The notes under the pieces are model-generated. The model saw nothing but the letters and a program-made list of their open reading frames with translations, ran no database searches and was not told the DNA's origin. Both the position numbers and the translations under genes were made by a program. From Planifilum sp021793745 (GTDB lineage: Bacteria > Bacillota > Bacilli > Thermoactinomycetales > DSM-44946), in assembly GCA_937983105.1 (NCBI GenBank), contig CALKAM010000005.1:1-64000 (forward strand): a stretch of 64,000 bases of DNA, given 5' to 3'. Below, piece after piece: positions 16,197-24,637 of this stretch (position 1 is the first letter of the stretch; each line of letters starts with the position of its first letter).

Positions 16197-16220
16197 AACC
16201 CGGGCTGTGCCCGGGTTTTT
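16197..16220 (+). terminator. intrinsic terminator of lactonase-ADH operon
   Basis: AACCCGGGC and GCCCGGGTT close on a TGT loop, followed by TTTTT. It lies 19 nt after the dehydrogenase stop. Confidence 0.9.
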
Positions 16221-16535
16221 CAGCTGCAGCCGGCCCAGGGCTTTGCCATCCCACGGCCTCCACGTCACCGCTTCTCCCCTCCAACCTCCTCCCGGTCTCC
16301 GCAACTCCCTTTCCCCCGGAAGCGACCGTCCCCTCCGGCCGCGCCACCGAAGAGCGGGAGCGCGGGCCTCTCCGCATCCGCCATCGCCTTCTCCTCCTCG
16401 ATCCTTTTTGCTATATTGTTGGTATCTTGCGCCGGCGGGGATCGACAGCTTTCCCCTGACGGGGGGACCCTGTCCCCATCCGGTCCGCCTGCGATCCCTT
16501 CCGCGCAGAAAAAAACGCAAACGGAGACGATCGCC

Positions 16536-17117
16536 ATGCCTTTTCAGAAGTGGATCCTGATGATCATCCCCGTCATCATCGGTCTATTCCTCTTGATTCC
16601 CCTCTGGTCCCGGGTCTCCCAATACGATGACACCTCCATTCAGCGGCGTCCGCACGCCGCCGGATTGGTCCTCGGCGCAGCCCTGTGGGACGGGCGACCC
16701 AGCCCCGCCCTGAGGGAGCGGCTGGACCAGGCTTACGAACTGTACCGGGAAGGCCTGGTGCAATACCTGATCCTGTCGGGAGGCAAGGGGGACGACGGGC
16801 TGACGGAGGCCGAAGGAATGAAGCGCTACCTGGTTGAACGAGGTGTTCCCTCCGATCGCCTCCTGCTGGAGGATCAGGCCCGCAACACCGCCGAAAACAT
16901 CGCCTATTCCCAAACCATTCTCTCCGATCGAAACTGGAACCAAATCTATCTGATCACCCATGATTACCATATGTACCGGGCCCTCCGCCTCGCCGAAAGG
17001 GCGGGAATCGACGCCACCCCGGCTCCCGTCCACTCCCGGGTGTTGTTCACCCCCTTTTACAAGGCCCGGGAATGCCTCGCCATCATCAAGATGTGGATCC
17101 AGGAAACCGCCGGGTGA
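16536..17117 (+). CDS. YdcF/SanA-like DUF218 membrane-anchored protein
   Basis: A 193-residue protein with one N-terminal membrane helix (residues ~6-24) and an outer DUF218 domain. Seen: VLGAALWDGRPSPALRERLDQA near 46-66, YLILSGGKGDDGLTEAEGM, a polar pocket RNTAENI and LITHDYHMYRA, all in the usual order of the ElyC/SanA/YdcF group linked to envelope upkeep. The molecular role of the family is not settled. The start at 16536 is chosen by the CGGAG 10 nt upstream and because it places the anchor first; the open frame runs back to 16416 without a site. Confidence 0.85.
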   Translation: MPFQKWILMIIPVIIGLFLLIPLWSRVSQYDDTSIQRRPHAAGLVLGAALWDGRPSPALRERLDQAYELYREGLVQYLILSGGKGDDGLTEAEGMKRYLVERGVPSDRLLLEDQARNTAENIAYSQTILSDRNWNQIYLITHDYHMYRALRLAERAGIDATPAPVHSRVLFTPFYKARECLAIIKMWIQETAG

Positions 17118-17409
17118 AAGGCCCGAATCGATATACCGCTGCGCCGAACCCGGTGAGTGCTCTACCCCCGATCCTTCGAGGTTTCCGGCTGTCCCGGAAC
17201 GGGGTTACGGACGGTTGCCGCGATCCCGGCAGGGAGGGGTTCCGCCGCATGCCTCGCCACCCGGCGACGAGGCGGAAAATCACCACCCGACTCCGGGCCT
17301 TCCTTCCTCAACCCCGGAAGAGGTTTCTTTTTTCTATGAAACTTCACCTCTTATTTCCAAGAATCTATCATTGAAATCGGGCGATCCATGGATTCGGAGA
17401 AATCGTATA

Positions 17410-17438
17410 TTGACAATTCTAATAGAATCTTCTACCAT
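17410..17438 (+). promoter_or_regulatory. SigA-type promoter with palindrome in the spacer
   Basis: TTGACA (17410-17415), 17 nt, TACCAT (17433-17438), some 48 nt before the Amidase_6 gene. The spacer begins with the 13-bp palindrome ATTCTA-A-TAGAAT at 17416-17428, a good place for a repressor. The 290 bp between 17118 and here hold no gene; one GC-rich hairpin (GCCTCG/CGAGGC) is at about 17250-17272. Confidence 0.65.
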
Positions 17439-17485
17439 GAGATCGCACTATCATTTTCCAATCACTTGTGGAGGGGAAGTAGATC

Positions 17486-18982
17486 TTGGAAAAGCGGTCA
17501 TCACGGATGAAGCGTTCGATCAAACGAAAGCGAATCGCATGGATCGGCGCCACAGCGCTCCTCTTGCTTTCCGCCTCGCTGACCTACGCAGCCTTCAAGC
17601 CGGGAGAAGAGGCGGCGGACGCAACGCCTTCCGCCCAGGCCGAAAAGCCGGCGGCCGAGGGGAAAGAGGAACCGACGGTGAAGGAAATCGCCGAGGCATC
17701 CGATGAAGAACTGGTTGACGAAATTCATTACTACAACGAAATCTCCCTGTCCAAGGAATCGATTCGGAAAAACCACCACATCGCCGTAAAGATCGTGGAT
17801 CAGAAGGCCAAGGAGCAAAATGTGAAGCCGGATCTGGACAATCCGAGATATCGGGAAATCGTGAAGGAAACGGCCTTGGATCTGGAGGGCAAGAGCCCCG
17901 AAGAACAAAGAGCGATCGCGGAATTCGCCAAGGAGGCGGACCGGTACGAAAACAAAGCCAACAACAAACGGATCAAGGAGCTTCAAGATAAAGCCAAGAA
18001 AGAGGGCCTGACCGAGAAAGAACGGGCCGAACTGATCAACCTGCTCCCGATCAAAAATCCCGGTCCCAAACTGAAGCCCGAGCCCAAAGGCGACGATCAG
18101 AAGAACTCCACCCCGCCTGAGGACAAGATCAAAACCCCGGGCAAAGGCGAAAAGGACATGCCCGGCAGCGATGACGGAGACAGCCGACAAGACGAAAACG
18201 GCACGGACGAGCAGGACGGCAAAACAGACGGCAGCAAAGATCAACCGAAAGAGGAAAAGCAAAAGGACGGTAGCAAGGACGACGAAAAGCAAAAGGACGG
18301 CCATAAGGATCAGCCGGACGGCAAGCAAAAAGAAAAGGGCAAGGATGAACCGCAAGACGGCGAACAGCCGGGTGACGGCAACGATGAAGACCAGGACGGA
18401 AACGGACAAGACGGCGACGATGACGGTGACAAAGATGCCGAGGAGCCTGCACAACCGCCGCTGAAGACGGAAGCCAACGGCTACAACCGGGCCAAAGCCG
18501 TGGAATATGCGTATAAATGGTGGAATAAGCGAAACAACGAAGAATACGGATACTACAGCCGGTCCATGGGCGGCTGCTATGACTGCTGGTACGACTGCAC
18601 CAACTTCGTCTCCCAGGTGATCAAGACCGGCGGAATCAAGGAGCGGGTCGGCCGGTACGATTGGTTCGACTACTGGTTCTACAATGACGATCAACCTTCC
18701 TTGACCTGGGGATTGGCCCACAGCTTCTACAAACACATGAAATCGGTCCGCCAGGCGCAAAACGCCACACTGCCCTCGGATCTACAGGTCGGGGATATCA
18801 TCAGTGTCGATTTTGAAGGTGACGGGGACATCGACCACAGCGTCGTGATCACGAAGATCCAAAACGGTCAGATTTACGCCACCTATCACTCCAGCGACAA
18901 CAAGGACAAAAACATCACCGACTGGCTCCTTCGCTACGATGTCTACGCCTGGAAAATGGAAACGGTGAAGAACAATTACTGA
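17486..18982 (+). CDS. secreted Amidase_6-domain protein with charged low-complexity linker
   Basis: A 498-residue exported protein. It has a signal peptide at about 1-35 (basic start, then WIGATALLLLSASLTYA), a helical region to ~190, a Lys/Asp/Gln/Gly-rich linker at ~195-330, and a C-terminal Amidase_6 domain from ~332: YNRAKAVEYAYKWWNKRN, CTNFVSQ with the likely catalytic Cys, and DHSVVITK with the His. These domains are thought to cut peptide-type bonds, probably in the cell wall. The start is a TTG at 17486 with GGAGGGG upstream; an ATG at 17507 lacks a site. The linker probably spans the wall. The target is unknown. Confidence 0.85.
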   Translation: MEKRSSRMKRSIKRKRIAWIGATALLLLSASLTYAAFKPGEEAADATPSAQAEKPAAEGKEEPTVKEIAEASDEELVDEIHYYNEISLSKESIRKNHHIAVKIVDQKAKEQNVKPDLDNPRYREIVKETALDLEGKSPEEQRAIAEFAKEADRYENKANNKRIKELQDKAKKEGLTEKERAELINLLPIKNPGPKLKPEPKGDDQKNSTPPEDKIKTPGKGEKDMPGSDDGDSRQDENGTDEQDGKTDGSKDQPKEEKQKDGSKDDEKQKDGHKDQPDGKQKEKGKDEPQDGEQPGDGNDEDQDGNGQDGDDDGDKDAEEPAQPPLKTEANGYNRAKAVEYAYKWWNKRNNEEYGYYSRSMGGCYDCWYDCTNFVSQVIKTGGIKERVGRYDWFDYWFYNDDQPSLTWGLAHSFYKHMKSVRQAQNATLPSDLQVGDIISVDFEGDGDIDHSVVITKIQNGQIYATYHSSDNKDKNITDWLLRYDVYAWKMETVKNNY

Positions 18983-18990
18983 TGAAATCA

Positions 18991-19022
18991 GGCCTTCCGC
19001 AAAGCAAGCGGAAGGCCTTTCT
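18991..19022 (+). terminator. intrinsic terminator after the Amidase_6 gene
   Basis: GGCCTTCCGC and GCGGAAGGCC around an AAAGCAA loop, followed by TTTCT. It also ends against the convergent DUF2203 gene, whose stop codon overlaps it. Confidence 0.88.
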
Positions 19023-19434
19023 ACGCCTCCGGCTCTTCGCCGAGGGGTTTCCGGTAAAAATATCCCTCCCAGACGTGATGCCAGTGGCGAATCCGATCCT
19101 CCCCCAGGCGCCAGCAGAAAAACACCTCTTGTCCGTTCCGTTTCGCCGGAAAGTCCACCAGGCCCATGTCGATATCCTTCAATTGTGCATCGGTCGCCTG
19201 GATGCGATGGATGATGCCGCGGGCCTGGATCTGGAGAAACTCCAACCGGGCTTCCATCTCGAAAAAGGGATCTGCCCGCGTCGCTTCACCGATACCGTGC
19301 AGCATCTTCAACCGCCGCAGCTTGGCAAACTGGACCTCAAACTCCCGCTTCAAGGCCTGAAGCTGCTCCAATTCACCCCGGAGAAACGGAAGCAGCCTAT
19401 TTGCCTCCTCCAGGGTGAAATATTTCTTGGCCAC
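19021..19434 (-). CDS. DUF2203 family protein
   Basis: A 137-residue cytoplasmic protein beginning KKYFTLEEANRLLPFL, the family signature. A helical region of charged heptads follows, then GLVDFPAKRNGQEVFFCWRLGE and a His-rich HWHHVWEGY. The family is common in Bacillales but has no known role. The start is a GTG with AAGGGGG about 9 nt upstream. It lies immediately after the DUF309 gene, whose stop is 2 nt before its start, so the two are one operon. Confidence 0.88.
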   Translation of the reverse strand: MAKKYFTLEEANRLLPFLRGELEQLQALKREFEVQFAKLRRLKMLHGIGEATRADPFFEMEARLEFLQIQARGIIHRIQATDAQLKDIDMGLVDFPAKRNGQEVFFCWRLGEDRIRHWHHVWEGYFYRKPLGEEPEA

Positions 19435-19436
19435 CC

Positions 19437-19838
19437 TTAAGCGCCCCCTTTTTGAATCCGCTTCCTCAGCTCCTCGTCGATGATCGAAATATTCAGGTCG
19501 TAAAAGGCGAAGGGCTGCGACTCGTAATTTTTCAGCCTCTCTAAATACTCTTCCACTTCTCGGCGGAGACGGCCGAGATCAATCCCCATATACCGATCCG
19601 GATACGGCTGCAGCTTGGACAGGGCGGAGGCAAACAGTTTTTTTGCCCCGTTGATATTCTCCCTGCGAAAGTGGAACAGTCCCACCGCCACCTGCAACAA
19701 TCCCTGGTAGAAGGGATTCCGCCCCTCTTCCAGCCACAGCTCCTCCATCACTTCATGACATTCGTAATAATCCCTGTCGATGTTGAAATAAATAAAAAAA
19801 CGGATATACCGATCGGGATAGGTTTGCGGGTTTTCCAT
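19437..19838 (-). CDS. DUF309 family protein
   Basis: A 133-residue protein with the DUF309 signature FNIDRDYYECHEVMEELW followed by QGLLQVAVGLFHFRREN. The family is a small all-helical fold, often next to genes for segregation or tRNA maturation, but its activity is unknown. The Glu/His/Glu pattern HEVMEELW may bind a metal (inference). It starts at an ATG with a G-rich site just upstream and leads a two-gene operon with the DUF2203 gene. Confidence 0.9.
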   Translation of the reverse strand: MENPQTYPDRYIRFFIYFNIDRDYYECHEVMEELWLEEGRNPFYQGLLQVAVGLFHFRRENINGAKKLFASALSKLQPYPDRYMGIDLGRLRREVEEYLERLKNYESQPFAFYDLNISIIDEELRKRIQKGGA

Positions 19839-19938
19839 CGCATCTGCCCCCCGGCGGAACGATTCTCAAATCCGTTGGGAATTTCAGCCCGTTTTCGATA
19901 CAATGAATAAGTACCCCGAAACAGGAAGGAGTGTTTTT

Positions 19939-20169
19939 GTGGATCTGGAAACCCCCAGCAAGGAAAATGTGGCTCACATCGTGGATGAAATCAAATCCCG
20001 CCTCAACCTCGTCAACGAAGCCCTCATCGATCCGGATGATTTTGAGCTGGAGAAATACGATGAGCTGCTGGACCTTTACCGCATGATCCGGAAAAAGGGG
20101 ACGCTGACCCCCATGGAGATGGAAGGGATCCTCGCCGAATTGGGCGAGTTGCGAAAAGCGAAGAAGTGA
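19939..20169 (+). CDS. UPF0435/DUF1128 family protein (YfkK-like)
   Basis: A 76-residue acidic helical protein starting VDLETPSKENVAHIVDEIKSRLN, typical of the YfkK group, and ending in a Lys cluster. No function is known for the family. The start is a GTG at 19939 with GAAGGAGTG 5 nt upstream; an upstream in-frame ATG at 19903 would add residues that relatives lack. It is a single gene on the plus strand between two minus-strand units. Confidence 0.88.
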   Translation: MDLETPSKENVAHIVDEIKSRLNLVNEALIDPDDFELEKYDELLDLYRMIRKKGTLTPMEMEGILAELGELRKAKK

Positions 20170-20253
20170 CAAAACGTACCACCGAGGGGAGCCGGAGCAG
20201 CGGAAGCCGGTCGTGTCCACCCGGCGGAACATTTCCTGCCGAGCACCGGTGAA

Positions 20254-20646
20254 TCAATCAAACCATTTGGCCAGCTTTTGAGGCAGCGGAACGCTCTTCC
20301 GCTCCTTCAAATCGACGGTTACGCTGGTCACCTGGGCGTCGGCCACCCGTTCCCCCCGCTCGTTGTCGATCACCTGTTCCAACACGAAGCTGCTCCTCCC
20401 CTTTCGCAGGGGACGGGTCCGAATCGTCAACTTTTCACCGAGGCGGGCTTCCTTCCGGTAGTTGATATTGATATTGACCGTCACGGTGCCCACGCCCATT
20501 TCGGTAAACAGATCAAAGGGCAGATCGATCCGGTTATACCAGTCTTCGCGGCCCCATTCCAGATACTCGAGATATTTCGCGTTGTTCACATGTCCCAACA
20601 CATCGATTTCCGTGGAGCGCACTTCGATTTGAATGGACGTTTCCAT
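20254..20646 (-). CDS. acyl-CoA thioesterase, hot-dog fold (4HBT)
   Basis: A 130-residue thioesterase of the 4-hydroxybenzoyl-CoA type. Seen: the active-site stretch TEIDVLGHVNNAKYLEYLEWGR, in which Asp and the GHVNN turn face the thioester, then VNININYRKEARLGEKLTI and FVLEQVIDN of the central strand. It would hydrolyse an acyl-CoA; the natural acyl group is unknown. The start at 20646 has GGGAGGAAAGGG directly upstream; the open frame to 20841 crosses a terminator and is not coding there. Confidence 0.9.
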   Translation of the reverse strand: METSIQIEVRSTEIDVLGHVNNAKYLEYLEWGREDWYNRIDLPFDLFTEMGVGTVTVNININYRKEARLGEKLTIRTRPLRKGRSSFVLEQVIDNERGERVADAQVTSVTVDLKERKSVPLPQKLAKWFD

Positions 20647-20738
20647 CCCTTTCCTCCCATGCGGCATATTCATCATGCTCGAAAGAACGCTACTTCCTTC
20701 GACAAAATCCGATAAATTTCCTCCCCCTTTTGAAGGGC

Positions 20739-20768
20739 AAAAATCCCGGAGATGAATCCGGGATTTTT
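20739..20768 (-). terminator. intrinsic terminator of the pdh operon
   Basis: AAAAATCCCGGA and TCCGGGATTTTTT form a stem with runs on both sides, so it works in both directions. It lies 70 nt after the pdhD stop on the minus strand. Confidence 0.9.
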
Positions 20769-20837
20769 TCGATGGAAAGGCGCCGACGGTGGCGACCGCA
20801 GTAATCGGGAGGGGACCCGGCCCCTCCCGTCCGTTCG

Positions 20838-22256
20838 TCACCTCTTCACCATGTGGATCGCTTGTCCCAGTATGCCCTCTGCGGCTTCCATCAAGGATTC
20901 GGGCAGGGTGGGGTGGGCATGAATGCTCAGGCTCACATCCTCGGCGTTGGCCCCCATCTCGATTGCCAGGATCGCTTCGGAAATCAACGTGGAAGCCTCG
21001 GGACCGACGATCTGCACGCCCAGAATCTGTTTGCTCTCCTTGTCGGCGACAACCTGAACAAATCCGTCGGCCGTATCCATCGTCAGGGCGCGGCCGTTGG
21101 CGTGGAAGGAAAAGCGGCTGACGACCGGATCGTATCCCTTTTCCTTCGCTTCCTTCTCGGTCAGGCCGGTATAGGCGAGCTCCGGGTCGCTGAAGATGAC
21201 GAAGGGCATCGCCCGGACGTCCACTTCGCTGGGCCTGCCGGCGATCGCCTCCGCCGCCACCTTGCCCTCGTAGCTGGCCTTATGGGCGAGGAGGGCTCCT
21301 CCGGCCACATCGCCGATGGCATAGATGTGCGGAACAGAGGTGCGCAGCTGCTTATCCACCTTGATGAAGCCTCGTTCATCCAGCTGAACCCCGATCTGCT
21401 CCAGTCCCAGTTCATCCGTGTTCGGCTTCCGACCCACAGCCACGAGGACCACATCGGCGCTAAAGGTCTTCTCCTCGCCCTTCACCTGGGCGGTAACCTG
21501 CACTTCGTCCCCCGACTGCTCGCCTCCCTGCACCATGGCGCCGGTCACAACCTTGACGCCCAGCTTTTTCAGCCGGCGCACCACCATGCGCACCATGGAG
21601 GGGTCCACGCCGGGAAGCAGGCTGTCGGTCCCTTCCAGGATCGTCACTTCACTGCCCAGCTTCCGGTATGCCGTTCCCAGCTCAAGCCCGATGTAGCCGC
21701 CGCCCACCACCAGGAGCCGCTTCGGGATCTCCTGCAGGGAAAGGATTTCCGTGGAAGAGAGAATCCGCTTCCCGTCGAAGGGCAGGCTGGGAAGCTCGGC
21801 GGGCCGGGAACCCGTGGCAATGATGCAGTCCTTGAACTGATAGGTTTGGCTGTCCTTTTCCGTAGCGATGCGGACCGTATCCTTGCCGGAGAAGTAGGCT
21901 TCCCCTTTGATCACTTCGATCTTGTTTCCCTTGAGCAGGGTCGCCACGCCTCCGGTCAGCTTTTTCACCACGCCGTCCTTCCATTTCATCATTTCGGGAA
22001 GGTCGACGGTGATGTCTCCTTCCACCCGAATCCCCATATGGGCCGATTCCTTGAGTTGCTGGAACCGTTCCGCGGCGCTGATCAACGCTTTGGAGGGGAT
22101 ACATCCCCGATTGAGACAGACGCCTCCCAACTCCCCCTTATCCACTAGGGTCACTTTTCGTCCCAGTTGGGCCGCCCGAATGGCCGCCACATATCCACCC
22201 GGGCCCCCCCCGACTACCAACACATCCACTTCGTTTGCAAAATCTCCTACGACCAT
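20838..22256 (-). CDS. pdhD: dihydrolipoyl dehydrogenase (E3)
   Basis: A 472-residue flavoprotein that reoxidises the lipoyl arm of the pyruvate dehydrogenase complex and passes electrons to NAD. Seen: FAD-binding GGGPGGYVAA at 16-25, the redox disulphide GGVCLNRGC (Cys47 and Cys52), a second Rossmann motif GGGYIGLELG near 186 and the C-terminal HAHPTLPE with the catalytic His-Glu. It is the last gene of pdhABCD; the pdhC stop is 1-2 nt from its start. It may also serve other 2-oxoacid complexes and the glycine cleavage system (gcvH is at 38.1 kb). Confidence 0.97.
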   Translation of the reverse strand: MVVGDFANEVDVLVVGGGPGGYVAAIRAAQLGRKVTLVDKGELGGVCLNRGCIPSKALISAAERFQQLKESAHMGIRVEGDITVDLPEMMKWKDGVVKKLTGGVATLLKGNKIEVIKGEAYFSGKDTVRIATEKDSQTYQFKDCIIATGSRPAELPSLPFDGKRILSSTEILSLQEIPKRLLVVGGGYIGLELGTAYRKLGSEVTILEGTDSLLPGVDPSMVRMVVRRLKKLGVKVVTGAMVQGGEQSGDEVQVTAQVKGEEKTFSADVVLVAVGRKPNTDELGLEQIGVQLDERGFIKVDKQLRTSVPHIYAIGDVAGGALLAHKASYEGKVAAEAIAGRPSEVDVRAMPFVIFSDPELAYTGLTEKEAKEKGYDPVVSRFSFHANGRALTMDTADGFVQVVADKESKQILGVQIVGPEASTLISEAILAIEMGANAEDVSLSIHAHPTLPESLMEAAEGILGQAIHMVKR

Positions 22257-22257
22257 C

Positions 22258-23550
22258 TTACCTCATCTCCATCATCAGCAATTTTGGGTTCTCCAGGAGC
22301 TGCTTCAACCGACCCAAGAAGCGGGCAGCCACATCACCATCGATCAGGCGGTGATCAATGCTGAGGGAGACCGACAAGATCGGCCGGATCACAATCTGTC
22401 CATCCCTGACCACCGGCCGTTCGGCGATGGTCCCGACCCCGAGAATCGCCACCTCGGGATAGTTGATGATCGGCGTGAAGAATTGCCCGCCGAAAGGCCC
22501 GATATTGGTGATGGTGAAGGTGCTGCCCTTCAGCTCCTTCACATCCAGTTTGCGGCTGCGGGCCCGCTCGGCGAGGTCGGCAATCTCTTCAGCCAACTCC
22601 AGGATGGTTTTCCGATCGGCATGTTTCACCACCGGCACGATCAAGCCGTCCTCCGTCGCGGTGGCGATGCCCATATGAATGTGCCGTTTGATCACGATTT
22701 CTTCCGCTTCATCATCGATGGAAGCGTTCAGGGTGGGGAATTCGCGCAGGGCGGCGATCACTGCCTTGATGATGAAAGGCAGATAGGTGAGCTTGATCTC
22801 CCGCTCCTCCGCATACTTTTTCCCCCATTCGCGGATGCTGACCAACTCGGTGGCATCCACTTCATCCATAATTGTAACATGAGGAGCGGTAAATTTGCTT
22901 TCCACCATCCGCTTGGCGATGGTCCGGCGCAGTCCGCGGAGGGGGATCCGCTCCTCTTCTTCGGCGAGCGGCTCGACCGCCGGCGGCGCCTTCGGCTCCT
23001 CAGCCGCTTTGGCGGGTTCTCCCTCGGCAAACCGGCGCACATCCTCCGCGGTCACCCGCCCGCGGGGACCCGTTCCCTCCACTTGGCTGATATCCACTCC
23101 CAGCTCCCGGGCCAGCTTGCGCACCGAGGGCATGGCCAGCACTTTTTTGCGGCCCCCACTTTCGACTTCGACCCGGTCAGCGGTTTTCCCTGCCGAATCC
23201 TCCACCTTCGCCTCTTTCTCCAGAAGGCGGTCCATCGGCTGCGCCTGTTCCTGGGCATTGGCATAGGGCTCTTCCGTCACCTTTTCCTCCTTGCCGCCTT
23301 CCGCCGCATCGCCTTCCGCTTCGAAAACGGCCAGCACGCTGCCGACAACCGCCACTTCGCCCTCTTTCACCCTGATCTCCTTCACAACCCCGGTGACCGG
23401 CGAGGGGATCTCCACCACGGCTTTGTCCGTCTGGACCTCGGCGAAGATATCATCTTCCTGAATCCGGTCTCCCTCTTTCACGTGCAGTTTGACGATCTCC
23501 CCTTCATGGATGCCCTCCCCCACGTCGGGAAGCTTAAATTCGTATGCCAC
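22258..23550 (-). CDS. pdhC: dihydrolipoamide acetyltransferase (E2)
   Basis: A 430-residue core subunit that moves the acetyl group to CoA. Domains: one lipoyl domain at 1-80 with the lipoylated Lys43 in TDKAVVEI, an Ala/Glu/Pro-rich linker, the E1/E3-binding domain at ~133-168 (PSVRKLARELGVDISQVEGTG) and the catalytic acyltransferase to the end with SIDHRLIDGD. Only one lipoyl domain is present, as in most Gram-positive enzymes. The start is a GTG at 23550 with AAGGAGG upstream; the open frame to 23718 crosses the intergenic hairpin. Confidence 0.96.
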   Translation of the reverse strand: MAYEFKLPDVGEGIHEGEIVKLHVKEGDRIQEDDIFAEVQTDKAVVEIPSPVTGVVKEIRVKEGEVAVVGSVLAVFEAEGDAAEGGKEEKVTEEPYANAQEQAQPMDRLLEKEAKVEDSAGKTADRVEVESGGRKKVLAMPSVRKLARELGVDISQVEGTGPRGRVTAEDVRRFAEGEPAKAAEEPKAPPAVEPLAEEEERIPLRGLRRTIAKRMVESKFTAPHVTIMDEVDATELVSIREWGKKYAEEREIKLTYLPFIIKAVIAALREFPTLNASIDDEAEEIVIKRHIHMGIATATEDGLIVPVVKHADRKTILELAEEIADLAERARSRKLDVKELKGSTFTITNIGPFGGQFFTPIINYPEVAILGVGTIAERPVVRDGQIVIRPILSVSLSIDHRLIDGDVAARFLGRLKQLLENPKLLMMEMR

Positions 23551-23598
23551 GACAAGGTGCCCTCCTTCTCCTGTTGGGTCGTCATACACGGAAGCAAG

Positions 23599-23643
23599 GC
23601 GGAGCCGCCTACCGTCTCCATGGCGGTTGGACGGCGGCTCCGC
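23599..23643 (-). other. intercistronic hairpin between pdhB and pdhC
   Basis: GCGGAGCCGCC and GGCGGCTCCGC make an 11-bp stem with a 23-nt loop. No T-run follows, so it is not a terminator; it could protect or process the mRNA so that E2/E3 are made at a different rate from E1. Confidence 0.6.
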
Positions 23644-23656
23644 TAGTCGGTCGACA

Positions 23657-24637
23657 TTAAAAATCGAGAACTTGATCGATCGCTGCGCGGATGCGCTCCA
23701 CCGAGGGGAGCCAATCATCCTCCAGGGAGGAAATCGGGTAGGGCGTATCGTAGCCCGTCACCCGGACGACCGGCGCTTCCAGATGAAGGATCGCCTTCTC
23801 GTTGATGCGCGCCATCAGTTCGGCTCCCACGCCCCCCGTCTTCACCGCTTCATGGATAATCACCACCCGCCCGGTCTTCTCGACGGAGCCGAGCAAGGTG
23901 TCCATATCGAGGGGGTTGATGGTGCGCAGATCGATGATCTCGGCGCTGATGCCCCGTTCCTCTTCCGCCTGTTGGGCCGCTTTTTCCGCCATCGGCACCA
24001 TCGCTCCGAAGGCGACCAGCGTCACATCCTTCCCTTCCTTCACGATGCGCGCCTTGCCGATGGGAACCGTATACGCCTCTTCCGGCACCTCCTGCTTGAC
24101 CGACCGGTAAAGGCGCATCGGCTCAAAATAAAGGACCGGATCCGGATCGCGAATGGCCGAGATCAGCAGCCCCTTGGCATCGTAAGGGGTGCTGGGAATG
24201 ACCACCTTCAAGCCCGGCGTGTGCAAAAACAGGGCCTCCAGGCTGTCCGAGTGCATTTCCGGCGTTCTTACCCCTCCGCCGAAGGGGGAGCGGATCACCA
24301 GCGGCACGTTAAACCTTCCGCCGGACCGGAAGCGAAGGCGGGCCGCCTGCGAGCAAATCTGGTCCATCGTCTCATATACGAAGCCCTGAAACTGGATTTC
24401 CGCAACGGGGCGGAAGCCGAGGGCGGCCAGAGCGACGGACGTCCCGATAATGCCCGATTCGGCCAGCGGTGTGTCGAAGACGCGCTTTTCGCCGAACTGT
24501 TGGTACAGGCCCTCCGTCGCCCGGAACACCCCGCCGTTGACCCCCACATCCTCACCCAAAACCAGTACGGAATCATCCCTTTCCATTTCGACGCGCATTC
24601 CATCCTGGATCGCCTTGATCATCGTCATTACGGCCAT
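23657..24637 (-). CDS. pdhB: pyruvate dehydrogenase E1 component, beta subunit
   Basis: A 326-residue subunit that with E1-alpha decarboxylates pyruvate and reductively acetylates the lipoyl group. Seen: VLGEDVGVNGGVFRAT near residue 27-42, PLAESGIIGTSVALAA, EIQFQGFVYETMDQI and the SPFGGGVRTPEMHSDSLEA loop with the active-site His. It begins at 24637, one base inside the pdhA stop (TAATG), with AAGGGGG 11 nt upstream, so the two subunits are made in step. Confidence 0.97.
   Translation of the reverse strand: MAVMTMIKAIQDGMRVEMERDDSVLVLGEDVGVNGGVFRATEGLYQQFGEKRVFDTPLAESGIIGTSVALAALGFRPVAEIQFQGFVYETMDQICSQAARLRFRSGGRFNVPLVIRSPFGGGVRTPEMHSDSLEALFLHTPGLKVVIPSTPYDAKGLLISAIRDPDPVLYFEPMRLYRSVKQEVPEEAYTVPIGKARIVKEGKDVTLVAFGAMVPMAEKAAQQAEEERGISAEIIDLRTINPLDMDTLLGSVEKTGRVVIIHEAVKTGGVGAELMARINEKAILHLEAPVVRVTGYDTPYPISSLEDDWLPSVERIRAAIDQVLDF

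Noticed and set aside
18120..18460. Short repeated words that could suggest a CRISPR array or minisatellite
   Set aside because: The repeats are the codons of the Lys/Asp/Gln/Gly linker, in frame, with no fixed spacer length. The same holds for the Gly/Asp repeats at about 51240-51420.
17501..18760. A long hydrophobic minus-strand frame across the Amidase_6 gene
   Set aside because: Antisense of a Lys/Asp/Gln/Gly-rich linker reads as Leu/Phe/Val, which only mimics membrane helices.
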